From: Codonopsis lanceolata
Lineage: Eukaryota; Streptophyta; Magnoliopsida; Asterales; Campanulaceae
Reading direction: 5' to 3'
DNA: 64,000 nt
Assembly (NCBI GenBank): GCA_013146195.2
Contig: CM028377.1
Location: forward strand, 61,126,360-61,190,359
The notes beneath the pieces are model-generated. The model was given only the letters and a program-made list of their open reading frames with translations, searched no databases and was not told the origin of the DNA. The position numbers and the translations under genes were made by a program. How positions within the stretch are numbered: the first letter of the stretch is position 1; each line of letters begins with the position of its first letter. Below are positions 48,984 to 60,900 of this stretch, piece by piece.

Positions 48984-48995
48984 ACTGAGTCGCCA
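48984..48995 (-). other. Primer-binding site of the retrotransposon
   Basis: The reverse strand reads TGGCGACTCAGT one base after the LTR end. TGG complements a tRNA 3' CCA. The related element at 24425 has TGGCGACTCTGCTG. PBSs of this wording in Ogre-type elements have been assigned to tRNA-Arg; I have not verified that here. Confidence 0.75.
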
Positions 48996-48996
48996 C

Positions 48997-50734
48997 TGTG
49001 GGTGCCCCGGAGTGCGCCCGCGCCCCACGCACCCTTTTCTAGGGGTGCGCGACATGCGGAAACGGACACCACGCTTTCCATTCCACCCTCCCTTGTCTAG
49101 GGGAAGACGAAATTAAAAATACGGAAAAGGGTGCTGTCAAGAAACGCGTGGAATACGCCTCGGTCACTTTAATGTTTTTTGTCCAATATGGGAGCTTTGG
49201 GTTTTCTGTACCAGGTTAACCTTTTTTTAGGGGATAACAGGATGCATGAAAGCATCGCCCTTTCATTCGCATCTTCCCTCGTGTAGAGGAAAATGGAAAG
49301 TGTAAGAAAGGATGTTGCGGGCCCCACTATGGACTTTATGAAAATTTCCTTAAGGCCTATTTCGGACCGCTATGAGTGCTTTGAGTTTTCTGTATCAAGT
49401 TATCCCTTGTTTGGGGGATACCAGATGCAAGAATACATCACTCTTTCATTCCCATTCTCCCTTGTGTAGGGGAAAACAGGAAAGTGCAAGAAAGGATATT
49501 ACGATGCCTCACTGTGGTCCAAAATGTTTTGACAGAATCGTCATCTTTATTTTAATGAGAAAATACAGAAAAAACCAAAAATAAACCAGAGAATGCAAAA
49601 AACGGGTTCGAAGGCTAAGTTACGAGTTGGGAAGGTGCTAGGCACCCAACTCGCCCTTTCGGTCTCAAAAACAGTTTTTGGCTAAAGTATGATTTTTGTT
49701 ATATTTTTCTAGCAAATAAATAAAGCATTAAAAGGAAAACAAATACCTCCATGTCTACATTATTTACGGACTTGCAGTCGCCTCCTTCCAATAATTACAA
49801 ATACATTTAAAAATATTTGGTCATAATAATGACTCTTTTTAATGTTATTTTCTAAATAAATCCGGGCAGCATAACATCTTATATTTTTACATTTGACCGG
49901 ATGGAAAATAAGTTTTTTTATAAAGAACGCCCTTAAAGGCTCACATTTTAAAGCGTGGTGTGCTAGCTCTGTCCTTCCGAGAGAGAGAGAGTCTTTTTTT
50001 TTTGCTGATGCTACGGTTCAGGTGACGCTCAGAAGGTTGCTTCGGCACCGTCAAAGCAGCAACGCTATGCTTTTTCTTTGGTGCTTGCTTGTTGCTGGCG
50101 AAAATCGAGCAGAGCGATTCTTGCTTCTGGCGGATTTGGCCTTTTTACTCGAGGAGATCAACTCCTCTTTTTGAGATTTTTGGACCGGGGGAATAGAGTG
50201 GAAATCTAGCTGGGGGGCTAAGGCTCACTTTGACCGGTTGGTTTTGAGTTTGGAGGAGATTTGGTAGAGTTTCGAGGCTTTATAGGAAGGGCATCTCACT
50301 ATCGCTCACTGATCGCTTACTATCTGCGTAAAATAAACGCATAGAGTTTGTGAGAAGAAATCTCGTCTCGTTTCTCTCTGAAAGCGAAGCATGAGCCTTC
50401 TATTTATAGGCTGAGAGAGGGACATCACTGGGATTAAAATTTGTTCTTTATGTTTCACCAGCTTATACCGCGTACTTGAGAATTTGTGCAATGCGTTAAG
50501 TTTGGGAGCACTGTAGCACCCCTGGGCGCTGCGCCCAGATTGCATATTGGCCGTGCCAGCCTTCCTTTCTTTGCCTCTTTTTGGACACTTTGACCCCTGC
50601 ATTTTACTGGTTTGCGCATCCTGCTTTGTCTTTTGCATTTTAAAACCCTGTAACTTGACATTTGTTAAGTTTTAACAGGTCTTGATATCGCATGTCAATT
50701 TACATACCAGGGGTACGAAATTGGGGTGTCTACA
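48997..50734 (-). repeat. 5' LTR of the Tat/Ogre element (right copy)
   Basis: The copy is 1738 bp, from TGTGGGTGCCCCGG to GGGGTGTCTACA on the + strand. It is followed by the CTTAG duplication and preceded, one base in, by the reverse-strand PBS. As the 5' LTR it should contain the element promoter on the - strand; no TATA position was assigned. Confidence 0.93.
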
Positions 50735-50739
50735 CTTAG

Positions 50740-51487
50740 CATCCGATAGGCATGAAAAACTTTTCACAAAAGTAGCTCAATCCGGATAAATTCCATCTGT
50801 TAGGTAGTATCCTTTTGTATATTGTGTGTCATTCACTTCAAAATTGCCCGGCGGTGCATTTCCTTCGAGTACGTTATTGAACAAAGGTGATTTATATAAC
50901 ACATTGAGAACATTACGAGAACTCGCGACCCCAAAAAATGCATGCCGTATCCATAAATCTGCTGACGCAACTGCTTCGAGCACAATTATTGGTTTCCCAT
51001 GACCTCTTGCATATTGACCTTGCCAAGCGACTTGACAATTTTTCCATTCCCAGTGCATACAATCAAGACTTCCTAACATACCTGGAAATCTGTGTCTTTG
51101 CTCGTTCATTTGAAGTAGACGTTGTGTATCATTAGCATTCGACCTTCTTAAGTATTGACCTCCACACAACTCAATAATACATCGGCAGAAGTTGAACATG
51201 CAGTTGATAGCAGTTGTTTCTCCTAATTGGAGGTACTCGTTGAGATGATCGGCTGGAACTCCATAAGCTAATTGACGGATATCTGCTGTGCATTTTTGAA
51301 GTGGTGAGAGACCTACTTTTCTGTATGCATCAGGCCTTTTTCGAAAATAACTTGGATGATTCTCAAATGCATTAACTATCTGAATGAATAAATTTCTATG
51401 CATTCGGAAGCATCGTCGAAATATATGATCAGGATACAATGGCTGAGAAGAGAAGTAGTCATTAACAATTTTTTCACCTTCAGACAT
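50740..51487 (-). pseudogene. PIF/Harbinger transposase, N-terminal two thirds
   Basis: A DDE_Tnp_4-type (PIF) transposase fragment begins MSEGEKIVNDYFS. It shows the helical RMHRNLFIQIV region, PLQKCTADIRQLAYG, the first catalytic Asp in SLDCMHWEWKN and the DLWIRHAFFG block. At the normal site of the second catalytic Asp (NDINVL type) it reads RNVLNVL, so that Asp is replaced. A TGA replaces the expected Trp after GIYPD at about 50775. The frame continues to the CTTAG duplication, where the retrotransposon interrupts it. The rest is at 30620-30992. It is inactive. Confidence 0.92.
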
Positions 51488-51940
51488 GTTGGATTCTTCG
51501 TTGGATTCAGACTTGTTGGATCTTGGTATGATTGCTTGTGTTAGAGCTATTGGTAGAAAAAGAAGAAGAAGAAGACATCTTTAGTTGTAAAAGGCAGGAC
51601 AATGACAATAGTTTATATGTTGAACATTTGTAGCTATTGGTAGAAGAATAAGACATCTTCTCATCTATATATACTAGTTTATAATGGCTAGTTTGCAACG
51701 GCTATTTTATAACGGCTAGTTACGTTCAAAACATTAATAATGAAAATTACATAAAAAAAAATTAATAATGAAGAATGAACTTGTAAAATAAAATAAATAG
51801 AAAATTACATAAAAACGTTATAATTGAAAGTTACATAAACACGTTAACATTGAAAGTTACATAAAAAAAATAATGAAAGTTACATAAAAAAAATTAATAA
51901 TGAACCTTACATAAAATTATCCATGTTGATACAAAAAGCA
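50740..51940. promoter_or_regulatory. Spacer between Harbinger ORF1 and transposase (51488-51940)
   Basis: The AT-rich non-coding part (51488-51940) separates the two co-oriented genes and must hold the transposase promoter and ORF1 polyadenylation signals. It contains reiterated AGTTACATAAA words (51780-51910) and AATGGCTAGTT repeats (51680-51720). Confidence 0.4.
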
Positions 51941-53332
51941 CTAAAATTCATACCATTTCTTCCTCAATTGCACCTTTACTTGCTCACATCCGTGCTGATA
52001 CATGGAAAATTGTGTCGGATTCATGTGGGAGGTATCTTGAGTAAGAAAAACAATGTCTTTCACAAGCCTTTCGCGCTCCTTTCTTTCTTCTCGAGCCTTT
52101 CGAGCTTCCGCATCAATTATTTTTATTTCAATTATTTTTATTTCAATTTCTTTACTTTTCAATTCATTCTTAATTTTTTTTTTCATTTCAAATTCTTGTT
52201 TTTTTATTTTCGAGTATTTTTCTAACGACGACACCATCTCAGAAGAAATCGTATGCAACCCATCTACATCCAAAGATGTTTCGACGTTTCCTTTAGCTTT
52301 AGCTTTCCTCTTTGCCGCTTTTTATCCAATCGGACGAGTACGCAAATTGATTTGTTCCACATCTTCAACATCCACACTAGTCTTAGAATGATCGCCATCG
52401 GATTCAGACGTCTTAGACTTTTTATTGGTGTGAAACAAATCTGTTTGTGGAGAAAATGATATATAATAATTTTTTAACACATCCTAAACATGATAAAAAA
52501 CAAAGTGCTGGCCTTTTTCTTGATGGTATAGCTCCTTTACATTTCTCATTAGAATATCATCGCTCCAACCGCTGTGATGAGCATTGAGAAGTCTATTATA
52601 GATTTCGTTGAAGCTTCTCACCGATGGAGCAATTATAGTTGACCAACGTGGTGTCAACTTCGTTTTATCTCTCGGCATTGAATTACTTGCGCGATGTTCG
52701 TTGTAATAATCAGCTATACGCTTCCAATATTGCGTACTCTTTTGATTATTACCAACTACTGGACATTGACCAATAGTCTGTACAGCTTCCATAAGCGCAA
52801 GATCTTCATCATTGGTCCATTTTGCACGTTTAGCCTTGTCTTTTCCCGGTTCCAGTTCTTCTTCATCGTCCAAATCAATTGTTTCTAAATTGATTTGCGT
52901 TTCGGGAACCGATGACGGCGTTGCCGAAAAATTACTGGATGAAGTCTCATCTACACTTGTTGGTCGTGAGTCATTTGAAGATATGTAAGGTTGAGAAAAT
53001 GCACGAGACGTACCTTGCGGAGTGAAAAATTGATTTCCCGTTGGTTGCCAATAATTCGGAGGAAAATGAATGTTACCAGATGAATTCCCAATTGTATGAG
53101 GAACTTGAAAATTCTGAAAATTTGGAAAATTTGGAGGCATGTAGAAATTTGGATAATTTTGAACATTTGGATTGTTGGAAAAATTATGCGGGTATTGGGG
53201 GCATTGGGGAGTAGATGAAAATTGAGAATGTTCAACATTCTCGGGAACACGAGAGTTTTGTGAATTTTGATTTGCTTCAATATCGGGAGAATTCAATAAA
53301 TTTTGGCAAAAATTAGTACCTCTTGGATCCAT
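51941..53332 (-). pseudogene. Harbinger ORF1: Myb/SANT-like DNA-binding accessory protein
   Basis: The gene starts MDPRGTNFCQNLLNS at 53332, with an Asn/Pro/Phe-rich N-terminal half. A trihelix/SANT-like domain follows: KWTNDEDLALMEAV, QYWKRIADYYNEH, TPRWSTI and the Trp-rich end to KELYHQEKG. After a probable intron near 52485-52400, the NAM-associated C-terminal region follows with RTRPIG-stop-KAAKRKAK and a long charged coiled coil, ending at 51941 (QLRKKWYEF). This is the usual partner of PIF/Harbinger transposase, annotated in many plants as glutathione S-transferase T3-like or Myb/SANT-like. One in-frame TAA at about 52324 breaks it. Confidence 0.88.
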
Positions 53333-53952
53333 TTGGAATACAAGTATATAAAGAAAGTGATTTTTAAGAAGAGATTATGGAGAAATAAAAGAGGGATGAA
53401 GAAGTTGTGGAGAAAATGAGGAAGGTTGATGTTGTTTATTTATAGGGAAGAATGAAGAAAAGAAAAATAAAAAAAGTTTTTTTTTTTTAAAAAATAACCG
53501 TTGTACACCCATCCCCCACCCCCTCCAGCCGGACCCCCCACCCCACCCCACCCAACGGTTATATTGGGATATTAATTTTTTTTTGATTTTCTTTCCAATG
53601 AGAAAACGATCAAAAAGGATAAAAAAAAAATTTAATCGTTTTTTTGTGATAGTGGGAGACACAGGGACCCACCTCTGCAGGCCTTTGACGCGCCTGGCCA
53701 GCGCGTGTGGTGCACGCGCCTTACCAACAACAGCCGTGCACCACACCTTCTCTCCTTGCGGCTGGGCTTCCTCTTGGCTTGATAAATTCTTTCGGAAGAA
53801 TAACAAATTCTCTCTCCACCTAAGAATACCATGAAGAATTGCTGCCATTGTATTCTTGGTTAAGAATACCAAAATATCAACAATGAAGATGTCCTAATGT
53901 AACACATAAACATTGTAAAAAAAATCGAAATTTACTATTGGAGATGTTCTTA

Positions 53953-54413
53953 TTGCAAACTTAATAATGCTTAAAATATGTGTGTCAAAATCACTGGTTG
54001 AGTTCCATTTCCAAGTGACCTCAATTTACCGCAATGAAATAAAAGGGCAAAAGAAAAAAAAAACCAAAATCGTACACTTGACTTATCCTAGGGGAGAGCA
54101 TTAAGTTTAATAAATAAAAAATTGAGAGAGAGAGAGAGAGAGGGAGAGGGAGAGGGAGAGGGAGAGCCGATAAAGAATAAGTTGAGAGAAACTGGTGTAG
54201 AAAATTGAGAAAAATACTAAAAAGTCCCACTAAAAAAATTATCGTATTTAAAAAAATTTAAAAATAATTTTTATATCCAAAAAGTCTTGAAATCAGAATT
54301 TTAATACTAAAAAGTCCAAAACTTTACATATTTGTGAACGCGTTGTGTTAAAAACTTTCATTTGGACAATTTTTTTATTTATTTATGAAAATGATAATTA
54401 GAATTGTATTGAA

Positions 54414-54459
<46 letters not shown>

Positions 54460-54947
54460 AAAGTAATATTATTATTTTCATTAAAATTATTTGTATTAAA
54501 TACCAAAAGTCTATTTAAGAAATTCATTTTACAATGATCTCAAAACAACTATTCAATCTATACAATTTAAAACTAATCTTTTCATACTAAAATTTAAAAA
54601 GTTAACATTTACATTTTTATAAAATTGCAGTAGTAATATAAGTAATCGTAGTAGTGATAATAATACAATTAATAATAATAATAATAATTGATGTGTCCAA
54701 AAAGTTTAGATACACTGGGCTTGATAGTCTGGATATCTGGCTTTCAATTTTATCCGTGTCTTCAAAACCCAAACCTGTCAAACAATGCAAAAACCCACCA
54801 TGAACAGGGTAGGGGCTTTCCCTGCATATGCTCTTCGGCATGAAAATTAGCTTCCACAATTGAGTATGCAATTTGATAGAGTTTTGCCAAAGATTAAGTT
54901 AGCGTACCTCTTCTTTCTAAAGAATGAAGGTTTATATAGGGTTAGTC
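53953..54947. other. Gene-free AT-rich spacer with simple repeats
   Basis: The stretch contains a GA-rich microsatellite at 54125-54166 and a (TTA)n array at 54413-54460. No ORF or element is recognised. Confidence 0.6.
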
Positions 54948-55637
54948 GGCTCCAAATCGTCTATCACACTCTCTGTCACATTCACTGTCCCATTGAATTT
55001 CGGCCGTACACATTCTTATTATTTTAGTCAGTCTTCTTTTTATAAGGAAACACGTAAGGCTGAGATTCAATGGGACAGAGGATGTGACAGAGAGCAGGAC
55101 AGATGATTTGAAGCCGTTATGGCTCCAAATAGTCTATCACACTCTCTGTCACATTCACTGTCCCGTTGAATCTCGGTCGTACACATTCTTATTATTTTAG
55201 TCAGTCTTCTTTTTATAAGGAAACATGTGAGACTGAGATTCAATGGGACAGAGGATGTGACAGAGAGCGGGACAGATGATTTGAAGCTGTTATGGCTCCA
55301 AATCGTCTATCACACTCTCTGTCACATTCACTGTCCCATTGAATCTCGGCCGTACACATTCTTATTATTTTAGTCAGTCTTCTTTTTATAAGGAAACACG
55401 TGATGCTGAGATTCAATGGGACAGAGAATGTGACAGAGAGTGGGACAGATGATTTGAAGTCGTTATGGCTCCAAATCGTCTATCACACTCTCTGTCACAT
55501 TCACTATCCCATTGAATCTCAGCCTCACGTGTTTCCTTATAAAAAGAAGACTGACTAAAATAATAAGAATGTGTACGGCCGAGATTCAATGGGACAGTGA
55601 ATGTGACAGAGAGTGTGATAGACGATTTGGAGCCCCT
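54948..55637. repeat. Tandem array of a palindromic 173-bp MITE, four units
   Basis: GGCTCCAAAT begins units at 54948, 55121, 55294 and 55467 (period 173). Within each unit the left arm (TCTGTCACATTCACTGTCCC, ATTGAATCTCGGCC) is the inverted copy of the right arm (GAGATTCAATGGGACAGAGG, TGACAGAGAG, GATTTGAAGCC), so each unit is a fold-back of about 166 bp plus a GTTAT-type linker. In the fourth unit the middle is inverted and the right arm is a nearly exact complement of the left. The whole array thus starts with GGCTCCAAATCGTCTATCAC and ends with its reverse complement. Confidence 0.93.
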
Positions 55638-56935
55638 TATAACCTTCTTTTACTGCTTTGATTGCATTTGTTGAGAGATTTCACGTATTTAAGCTATCTA
55701 TATTTACTTTTCAATTTGCAAATAGGTCCTTCATGTGTATAATATATACTAACTTGGATTAAAATTTAGGGACCCTATTTTGGGGTGAAAATTTGGTGGA
55801 TCTAGGCTTCTGCCCAGTGGGCCAAGTCTGCTCTATCGCGCTCTCTCTCTCTCTCTCTCTCTCTTTGTCTAGATCTAAAGTTGCAATCTCGATTTGTCTA
55901 GATCTAAAGTCGCAATCTCGATTTCTTGAATTGAGATTTCATCTTCTTCGGTTAGCCATGCGACATCATCATCTTGTAGCAAAAAATGCTTAGTTTTTTA
56001 TGTTGATTTGAAGATGTATATTGTGGGGATTGATTTGGTAGGTGTCTCACAATGGCAATGGTTGTTCTCGTGGTCTTGGAAGATTACCAATTTGAGTCGG
56101 ATTTTGCAAAAGACTGTTAGGGTTCTGAGGTTACCATAATTGGTTGGATCACTTTTCCCGCGAAGGCTTCTGTCCCAGAATTGGTTGAAAGGTATCTTTT
56201 GTAAAGAAGATATGAAAAAGGCTCATTTTCATCTGCGAATTCCATTTCATTTGTATCCAAGGAACGCATAATTTCTCTTTATTTCTCTCGGCATCTGATT
56301 TTGAAATTTTGAATTCTTCTGCTTTAGCAAAGGAAAGAGAGAATAGTGAAAACCATTCAAATCCGCCATGCTTAGAAAATCACATGAAGCCCCCCTCCCC
56401 CCCCAACGACCCACAATTCGGAAAATTGCATAGATAGTGCAACTATATCATACCAGAAATATTAAGGGGCAGCAGCATCTGAACACCGACTTATTCCTCT
56501 ATTAAGAGGTTGCCCTCTTACTTTACTCCTCATCAACCTAGATTGATGGTTACTTACAAATGTAGATCTGTAATTTGTTGCTTTGTTTGCTTCTCTATTC
56601 AATTTCAGTCGAAGTTATAGTTGATCTGTTTTTCTTATTGATGATATGTTTTCTATGGGCATTTTGAAATTGACCAATCAAGGTTACTTTGGGCATTTTA
56701 AAAATTAATTAGACGAGAAGTTTAAAGTATGAAAATATTTTCCTAAATAATAAAACAATTATTTTGAAAAAAAGGTGAAAAAAAACAAAAGTTGGGGGTT
56801 ACTACTTGGAGTAAACAAGTTAGGTACTAACCCTAAAGTAAATAATTGATCACATCCATAATCGGGTAAGAGAAATACACTTATATAATTGACATTTTCT
56901 TTGTACAACAATCTCACTTTTGACTATAAGAGTAA
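55638..56935. other. Gene-free spacer with a (CT)n tract
   Basis: A (CT)n run lies at 55841-55864, followed by a direct repeat of TTTGTCTAGATCTAAAGT. Several short pieces look exon-like in composition (55790-56240), but no frame is sustained and no family was recognised. Confidence 0.5.
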
Positions 56936-57506
56936 GAGCAACTCCAATAGAGCCCATTTCCTTGCACCAAAATGGTGTGATTAGGGCTGGCGATTGGGTG
57001 GGTCGGATCGTATGGGTTGGGTTGAAACGGGTAATGGATCAGAACGGGTCATAACCCGTTATGACCCAAATATTAAATAGGTTAAAATGGGTGTGTCAAA
57101 ACGGGTCAACCCGTTTTGACCCACAAATTCCCATAAAAACTACATTTATATAGCCAAAAAAAATGTCAAACACAATTACACAAGTAATCGCATCGATCAA
57201 ATGCAAAGACTTTCCTTCATATTCAACTCCCACAATCCATAGAAACAAGAATTCCGTGAATCCGAATGAGAAATCATTAACAATACAGTTGGTGAACAAG
57301 AAAAGTTTAATTACCTTAGATTCAAAAAGGGGAAAAAAAGAGAGTACACACCTATTTCCATATCAAACACGTACAGAGCACCATGGAAAAACTAACAGAG
57401 TTCATAACATGGTCTAATTTAAATAACTAAGACCTAGTGTGTAGGTACTAGGTAGTTATACACAAAAGAATGGGAATAAGTACTTCCTCTCATAACTCAG
57501 AAGCGC

Positions 57507-57968
57507 TTATTTAGACAAATTTGCTTTCCATGTAAGTATCCCTCGCAAAAACTTGACCTTTAGGCTCTTTTCCGCTCTTTCGACCCATCTCAATTGGGAT
57601 TTTAAGTGTTTGAGTGACAAGTCGACAGATTGCTCCGCCGCTACAACCTTCAACTCGTGACCTCTCTCTTCCAAGAAATGCTTTCTATAATCTGAAAGCT
57701 CAATATGGTAACCATCCAGGACTGTCCAATTTTCATATGTAACCACATTCGGTAGTAGCTGCAAGGAATCAAGACAATCAATATACATGATTCTTTTACG
57801 AGGAAGTGAAGTTTGCAAATCAACCCATTACCTTGTGATAGACTCTTGGAGACTCAACAACAGCTGAAGGTTTCATCCCCAAGACAAAATGGTTGATGAA
57901 AACTTGTGCTACTGCTGGAATTATCTTCATTCCACCACTACCACCAATAACCCCACCAATTGACCATC
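57507..57968 (-). pseudogene. Captured gamma-glutamyltransferase (GGT) gene fragment in the hAT element
   Basis: There are two exons on the - strand. Exon A (57968-57832) follows a TTGACAG acceptor and encodes GWSIGGVIGGSGGMKIIPA and HFVLGMKPSAVVESPRVYHK, ending at a GTAATGG donor. Exon B (from 57758 after TTGCAG) continues with LLPNVVTYENWTVLDGYHIE and HFLEERGHELKVV. These are the GGSGGM loop and following C-terminal (small-subunit) region of plant GGT, an enzyme that removes glutamyl groups from glutathione and its conjugates. A one-base frameshift near 57640 moves the frame; in the other frame GGAICRLV continues the family sequence, ending at a stop near 57510. The N-terminal two thirds, including the catalytic Thr region, are absent. 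Confidence 0.85.
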
Positions 57969-58999
57969 CTGTCAACAAAGGCATTAGGATATAAACATGA
58001 AATCAAATTTTTTTTTTGTGATTATTGCTAATTCGGTCATCAATGAAACGCAGAATTATGTTGTGCCAAACAGTTACTTTAGCTTACTTCAAACAATTTT
58101 TTTTGCAGAACCATCGTTATACCTTAAGGACAAAAGTGCTGTCTGAAAACTTCACAGGTGCCGCAAGATTTGACCAAAGGATCTGCCACAAGGCCTAGGA
58201 GAAGGAGCAATACACATTTCAAAATTCCAGTCAACTGAGATAAAGCAACAATCATGCTAAGCATAATATACTAATATAGAACTTCCATTGTGATCTAAAT
58301 AAGGTTGTCATCGATATATTTGGTACCGAAAGTAGCACAAATATTTCAGCTTTTTATAAATTGTGTAGTGGTTAAGGCTGCAATCATATTGATTTGTACA
58401 TGACCAGTACTCAAGCTCCTCTCAAAAATTACTCCTTCAAGTTCGTCAATTCTTCATAGTGCGATGATTAATCTTTGTCAATGTTACATAGTAGCTTTTA
58501 TGATAAACGTGTCAATTTGAATTATATATTAGGTGTCGATACGAGCACTAACGCTCTGAATCACCGAGACGAACCAAGTAATACACAATTGGCGCAATTG
58601 CACTTCATTTGCAGCAAATGATTCTCAGCAGTGATATGCCGACCGAGTAGACAATAAAGACCACTTCGATTCTCATGGCATCGCTTTCATGAAGTTCCAA
58701 AGAACATGAACTAGCTCGTTCTATAAGCCGTAACAGTCATGATACGCTCAAGTGGTAAAATGTTGAAAGTCACATGAAGGAAAGCAGTCGCAGAACAGAT
58801 GCCACCTCTTTATCATTAGATGTGTCTCTATATGAATCGCCGACAGTGAAAACCCTTCGAACAATACATTTGTCCGCTCAAATGGGAGAAAATATTCAAC
58901 ATGGTACACAAATTTATTTAACTTAAGATTGTAAAGTAACTAACAATCCCTTCTATCCAGCATCGCCACCAGATAGATAGGCCTGTAACAATCCATAGG
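57969..58999. other. hAT interior, origin unknown
   Basis: Lower-AT sequence without sustained ORFs at 58130-58260 and 58540-58990 may be further captured non-coding gene sequence. Nothing specific is recognised. Confidence 0.4.
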
Positions 59000-59340
59000 T
59001 CTATATATCTTGCTAATTTCTGCTGCAAGACATATACATCATCTAAAACCAGACAATCGAGCAATTGATCGGTGTGAAACTTAAATGAAATTTCCAAGGC
59101 TTTACTAACCTTAACGAGATGTCAAGTGAAGATGAAACTCAATTGAAGAGAAATGATTTAGGGAACGCGATCGGGAAAAGAAAGTGAGCTAGTGATAATT
59201 ACTTTGAGAAGATCCAACTGACCAGAGGGAGACGAAGACAGGAGAGGGAGGGAGAGACGGAGACGGGGAAAGAGGGGGATCGATAACGATGTGAGGGGTT
59301 GGAAACTGGCAACGAGGGGATCAGGCTTCTCGGGTTACGC
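59000..59340 (-). other. Leader-like region inside the hAT element
   Basis: On the - strand this segment is CT-rich (CTCCCTCCCTCTCCTGTC) like a plant 5' UTR and reaches a donor-like AAG|GTTAGTAAAG near 59110. It could serve as the promoter and first exon of a chimeric transcript running into the GGT exons. No coding start was found. Confidence 0.35.
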
Positions 59341-59585
59341 CAAAAAAATCACTGATTAAGCCGTCAATTTATCGGGTAAATACGGGTACCGTATTTACCC
59401 ACATATATTATTGGGTTGGGTTGGGTTGGGTAAAACTCAGGTCGGGTCGGGTGGGTTTTCAAGTTTTGGGTTAGGATTGCCAGCCCTAGGTGTGATGAAT
59501 AGTATTGCCTCAAATTTGAGGTAACACTATTCACCAATACCAAATTTAGTATTTATGGGATCCACTAGCTTTTTTAATAAGAATA

Positions 59586-60900
59586 CTAGTCTTTGTGCCC
59601 GTGTCTATGACACGGCGCGAGTAGGGGAGGATGTCAGTACTGGAGGGTGTCAATATTTAAATAAATCAATATATATTTTAATCATGTTTCAAAAAAGTCT
59701 AAAATAACAAATTGAAAATGAAGACCTCTCGATAATCAATTAAAACATTATGATCATTCAACAGTGGAGAAAAAAAATTAAAACTTTTATTTGTAATTTT
59801 ATTTAAGAAAACAGAGGCGATACCTTGTTAAATTTTATTAATAGAAATAAAATTACAAATTTGAGGAGGACAACCAGCTTTCCCCTTATACAATTAATAA
59901 TCTTTCGTTAAAATATAAACTTTTTTTAACATATACACAAAGGGTATTAATTTTTTAACTTTTTTTTAACCGTGTAACCTGTTTTATATTATAGATTTAC
60001 TGTGGAAGATATATACACTAAACAATTAATATCTCTTTTTTATGTTGGTATAAAAAAGTGACTATGTGTTTAATGAAAAGTGTATTTTATATTTTATACA
60101 TATTATTAACAATGTAAAAAATCGGAAGAATTCCAAATTAGTAATTATACATATTATTACTTATTCTATTTTTTTAAAAATAAAATAAAAACAGTTTATC
60201 TTTTAAAGTGATCTTAATAACATAAAAAATTGGAAGAATTCCCAATTAATGGTTATACATATTCTTAATTAAACCAAAAAATTTCCAAAAAAGCTAATAC
60301 TTATTTTAAAACCCAAACCACCTAAAGAAAAACTCAATAAATTGCGTTTTAGATATTTTTAAAAATCGGAAGAATGTTTTATACACTCAATTTAAATTAT
60401 TATTATCACTTCTATTGATTTAAATTGACTATTTTTCAATTTAAAATTTTGGTATTTTTCTTAACTTTGTAAATAAGACAACATAAAAAATAATTATTTT
60501 TCTTAAGAGTCATGAGAATCTAATTTAGTCGTCCAAAATTATTACAATAAATCAACAGTTTTGATGCCGCCTTCGAGACATAAATTATTACAATAACTCA
60601 ACAGTTTTGATGCCGTCTTCGAAGCATCAAAACTGCTGTCATTTCAAGTCCATAATAACATACACTGTGTGTAGATTTTTAACTGTGTCAGCACTGCTCG
60701 GTATTTTGGAATTTTGTACCTTATTGTAATTTTAGACAGGTAGGGGATTAGTGAGACAGTACACTATACTCCCCTTTCCTACCAGATAAAACCTTTGTTT
60801 TGTTTTTTTTTTTTTTTTTTAGAAATAGGGTCGGTGCAGGGATTGGAGAGGATTTCCTCCCTAATTTTACAATTGAGTTGACATGTCAATTGAGTTGCAT
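59586..60900 (-). mobile_element. Helitron 3' terminus, minus orientation
   Basis: On the - strand the hairpin GCCGTGTCATAGACACGGGC is followed by ACAAAGACTAG and T (terminus at 59586). CTAG plus hairpin plus T is the Helitron 3' signature. The body extends to the right through AT-rich DNA; its TC 5' end and hence the true length are not determined. The right limit given is arbitrary. Confidence 0.65.
60540..60640. repeat. Tandem duplication of about 50 bp
   Basis: ATTATTACAATAA followed by TCAACAGTTTTGATGCCG and CTTCGA occurs twice in a row. An inverted piece (GCATCAAAACTG) follows. Confidence 0.8.

Larger units (their letters stand above)
56974..59496. mobile_element. Non-autonomous hAT element (2507 bp) with perfect 8-bp TSD
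   Basis: The element spans 56982-59488. The left terminus TAGGGCTGGCGATT and the reverse complement of the right terminus, TAGGGCTGGCAATC, match at 12 of 14 positions. The 8-mer GGTGTGAT is exactly duplicated at 56974-56981 and 59489-59496. Sub-terminal zones are dense in GGGT/ACCCG words (AACGGGTCAACCCG near 57100; GGGTTGGGTTGGGT near 59415), as expected for hAT transposase-binding clusters. No hAT transposase ORF is present. The inside carries host gene exons on the - strand. Confidence 0.95.

Noticed and set aside
52694..52888. Plus-strand ORFs over 51.9-53.3 kb
   Set aside because: They are antisense shadows of the Harbinger ORF1 coding sequence.
55793..55993. 66-residue ORF with a Ser/Leu run
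   Set aside because: It consists largely of a translated (CT)n tract and a short direct repeat.
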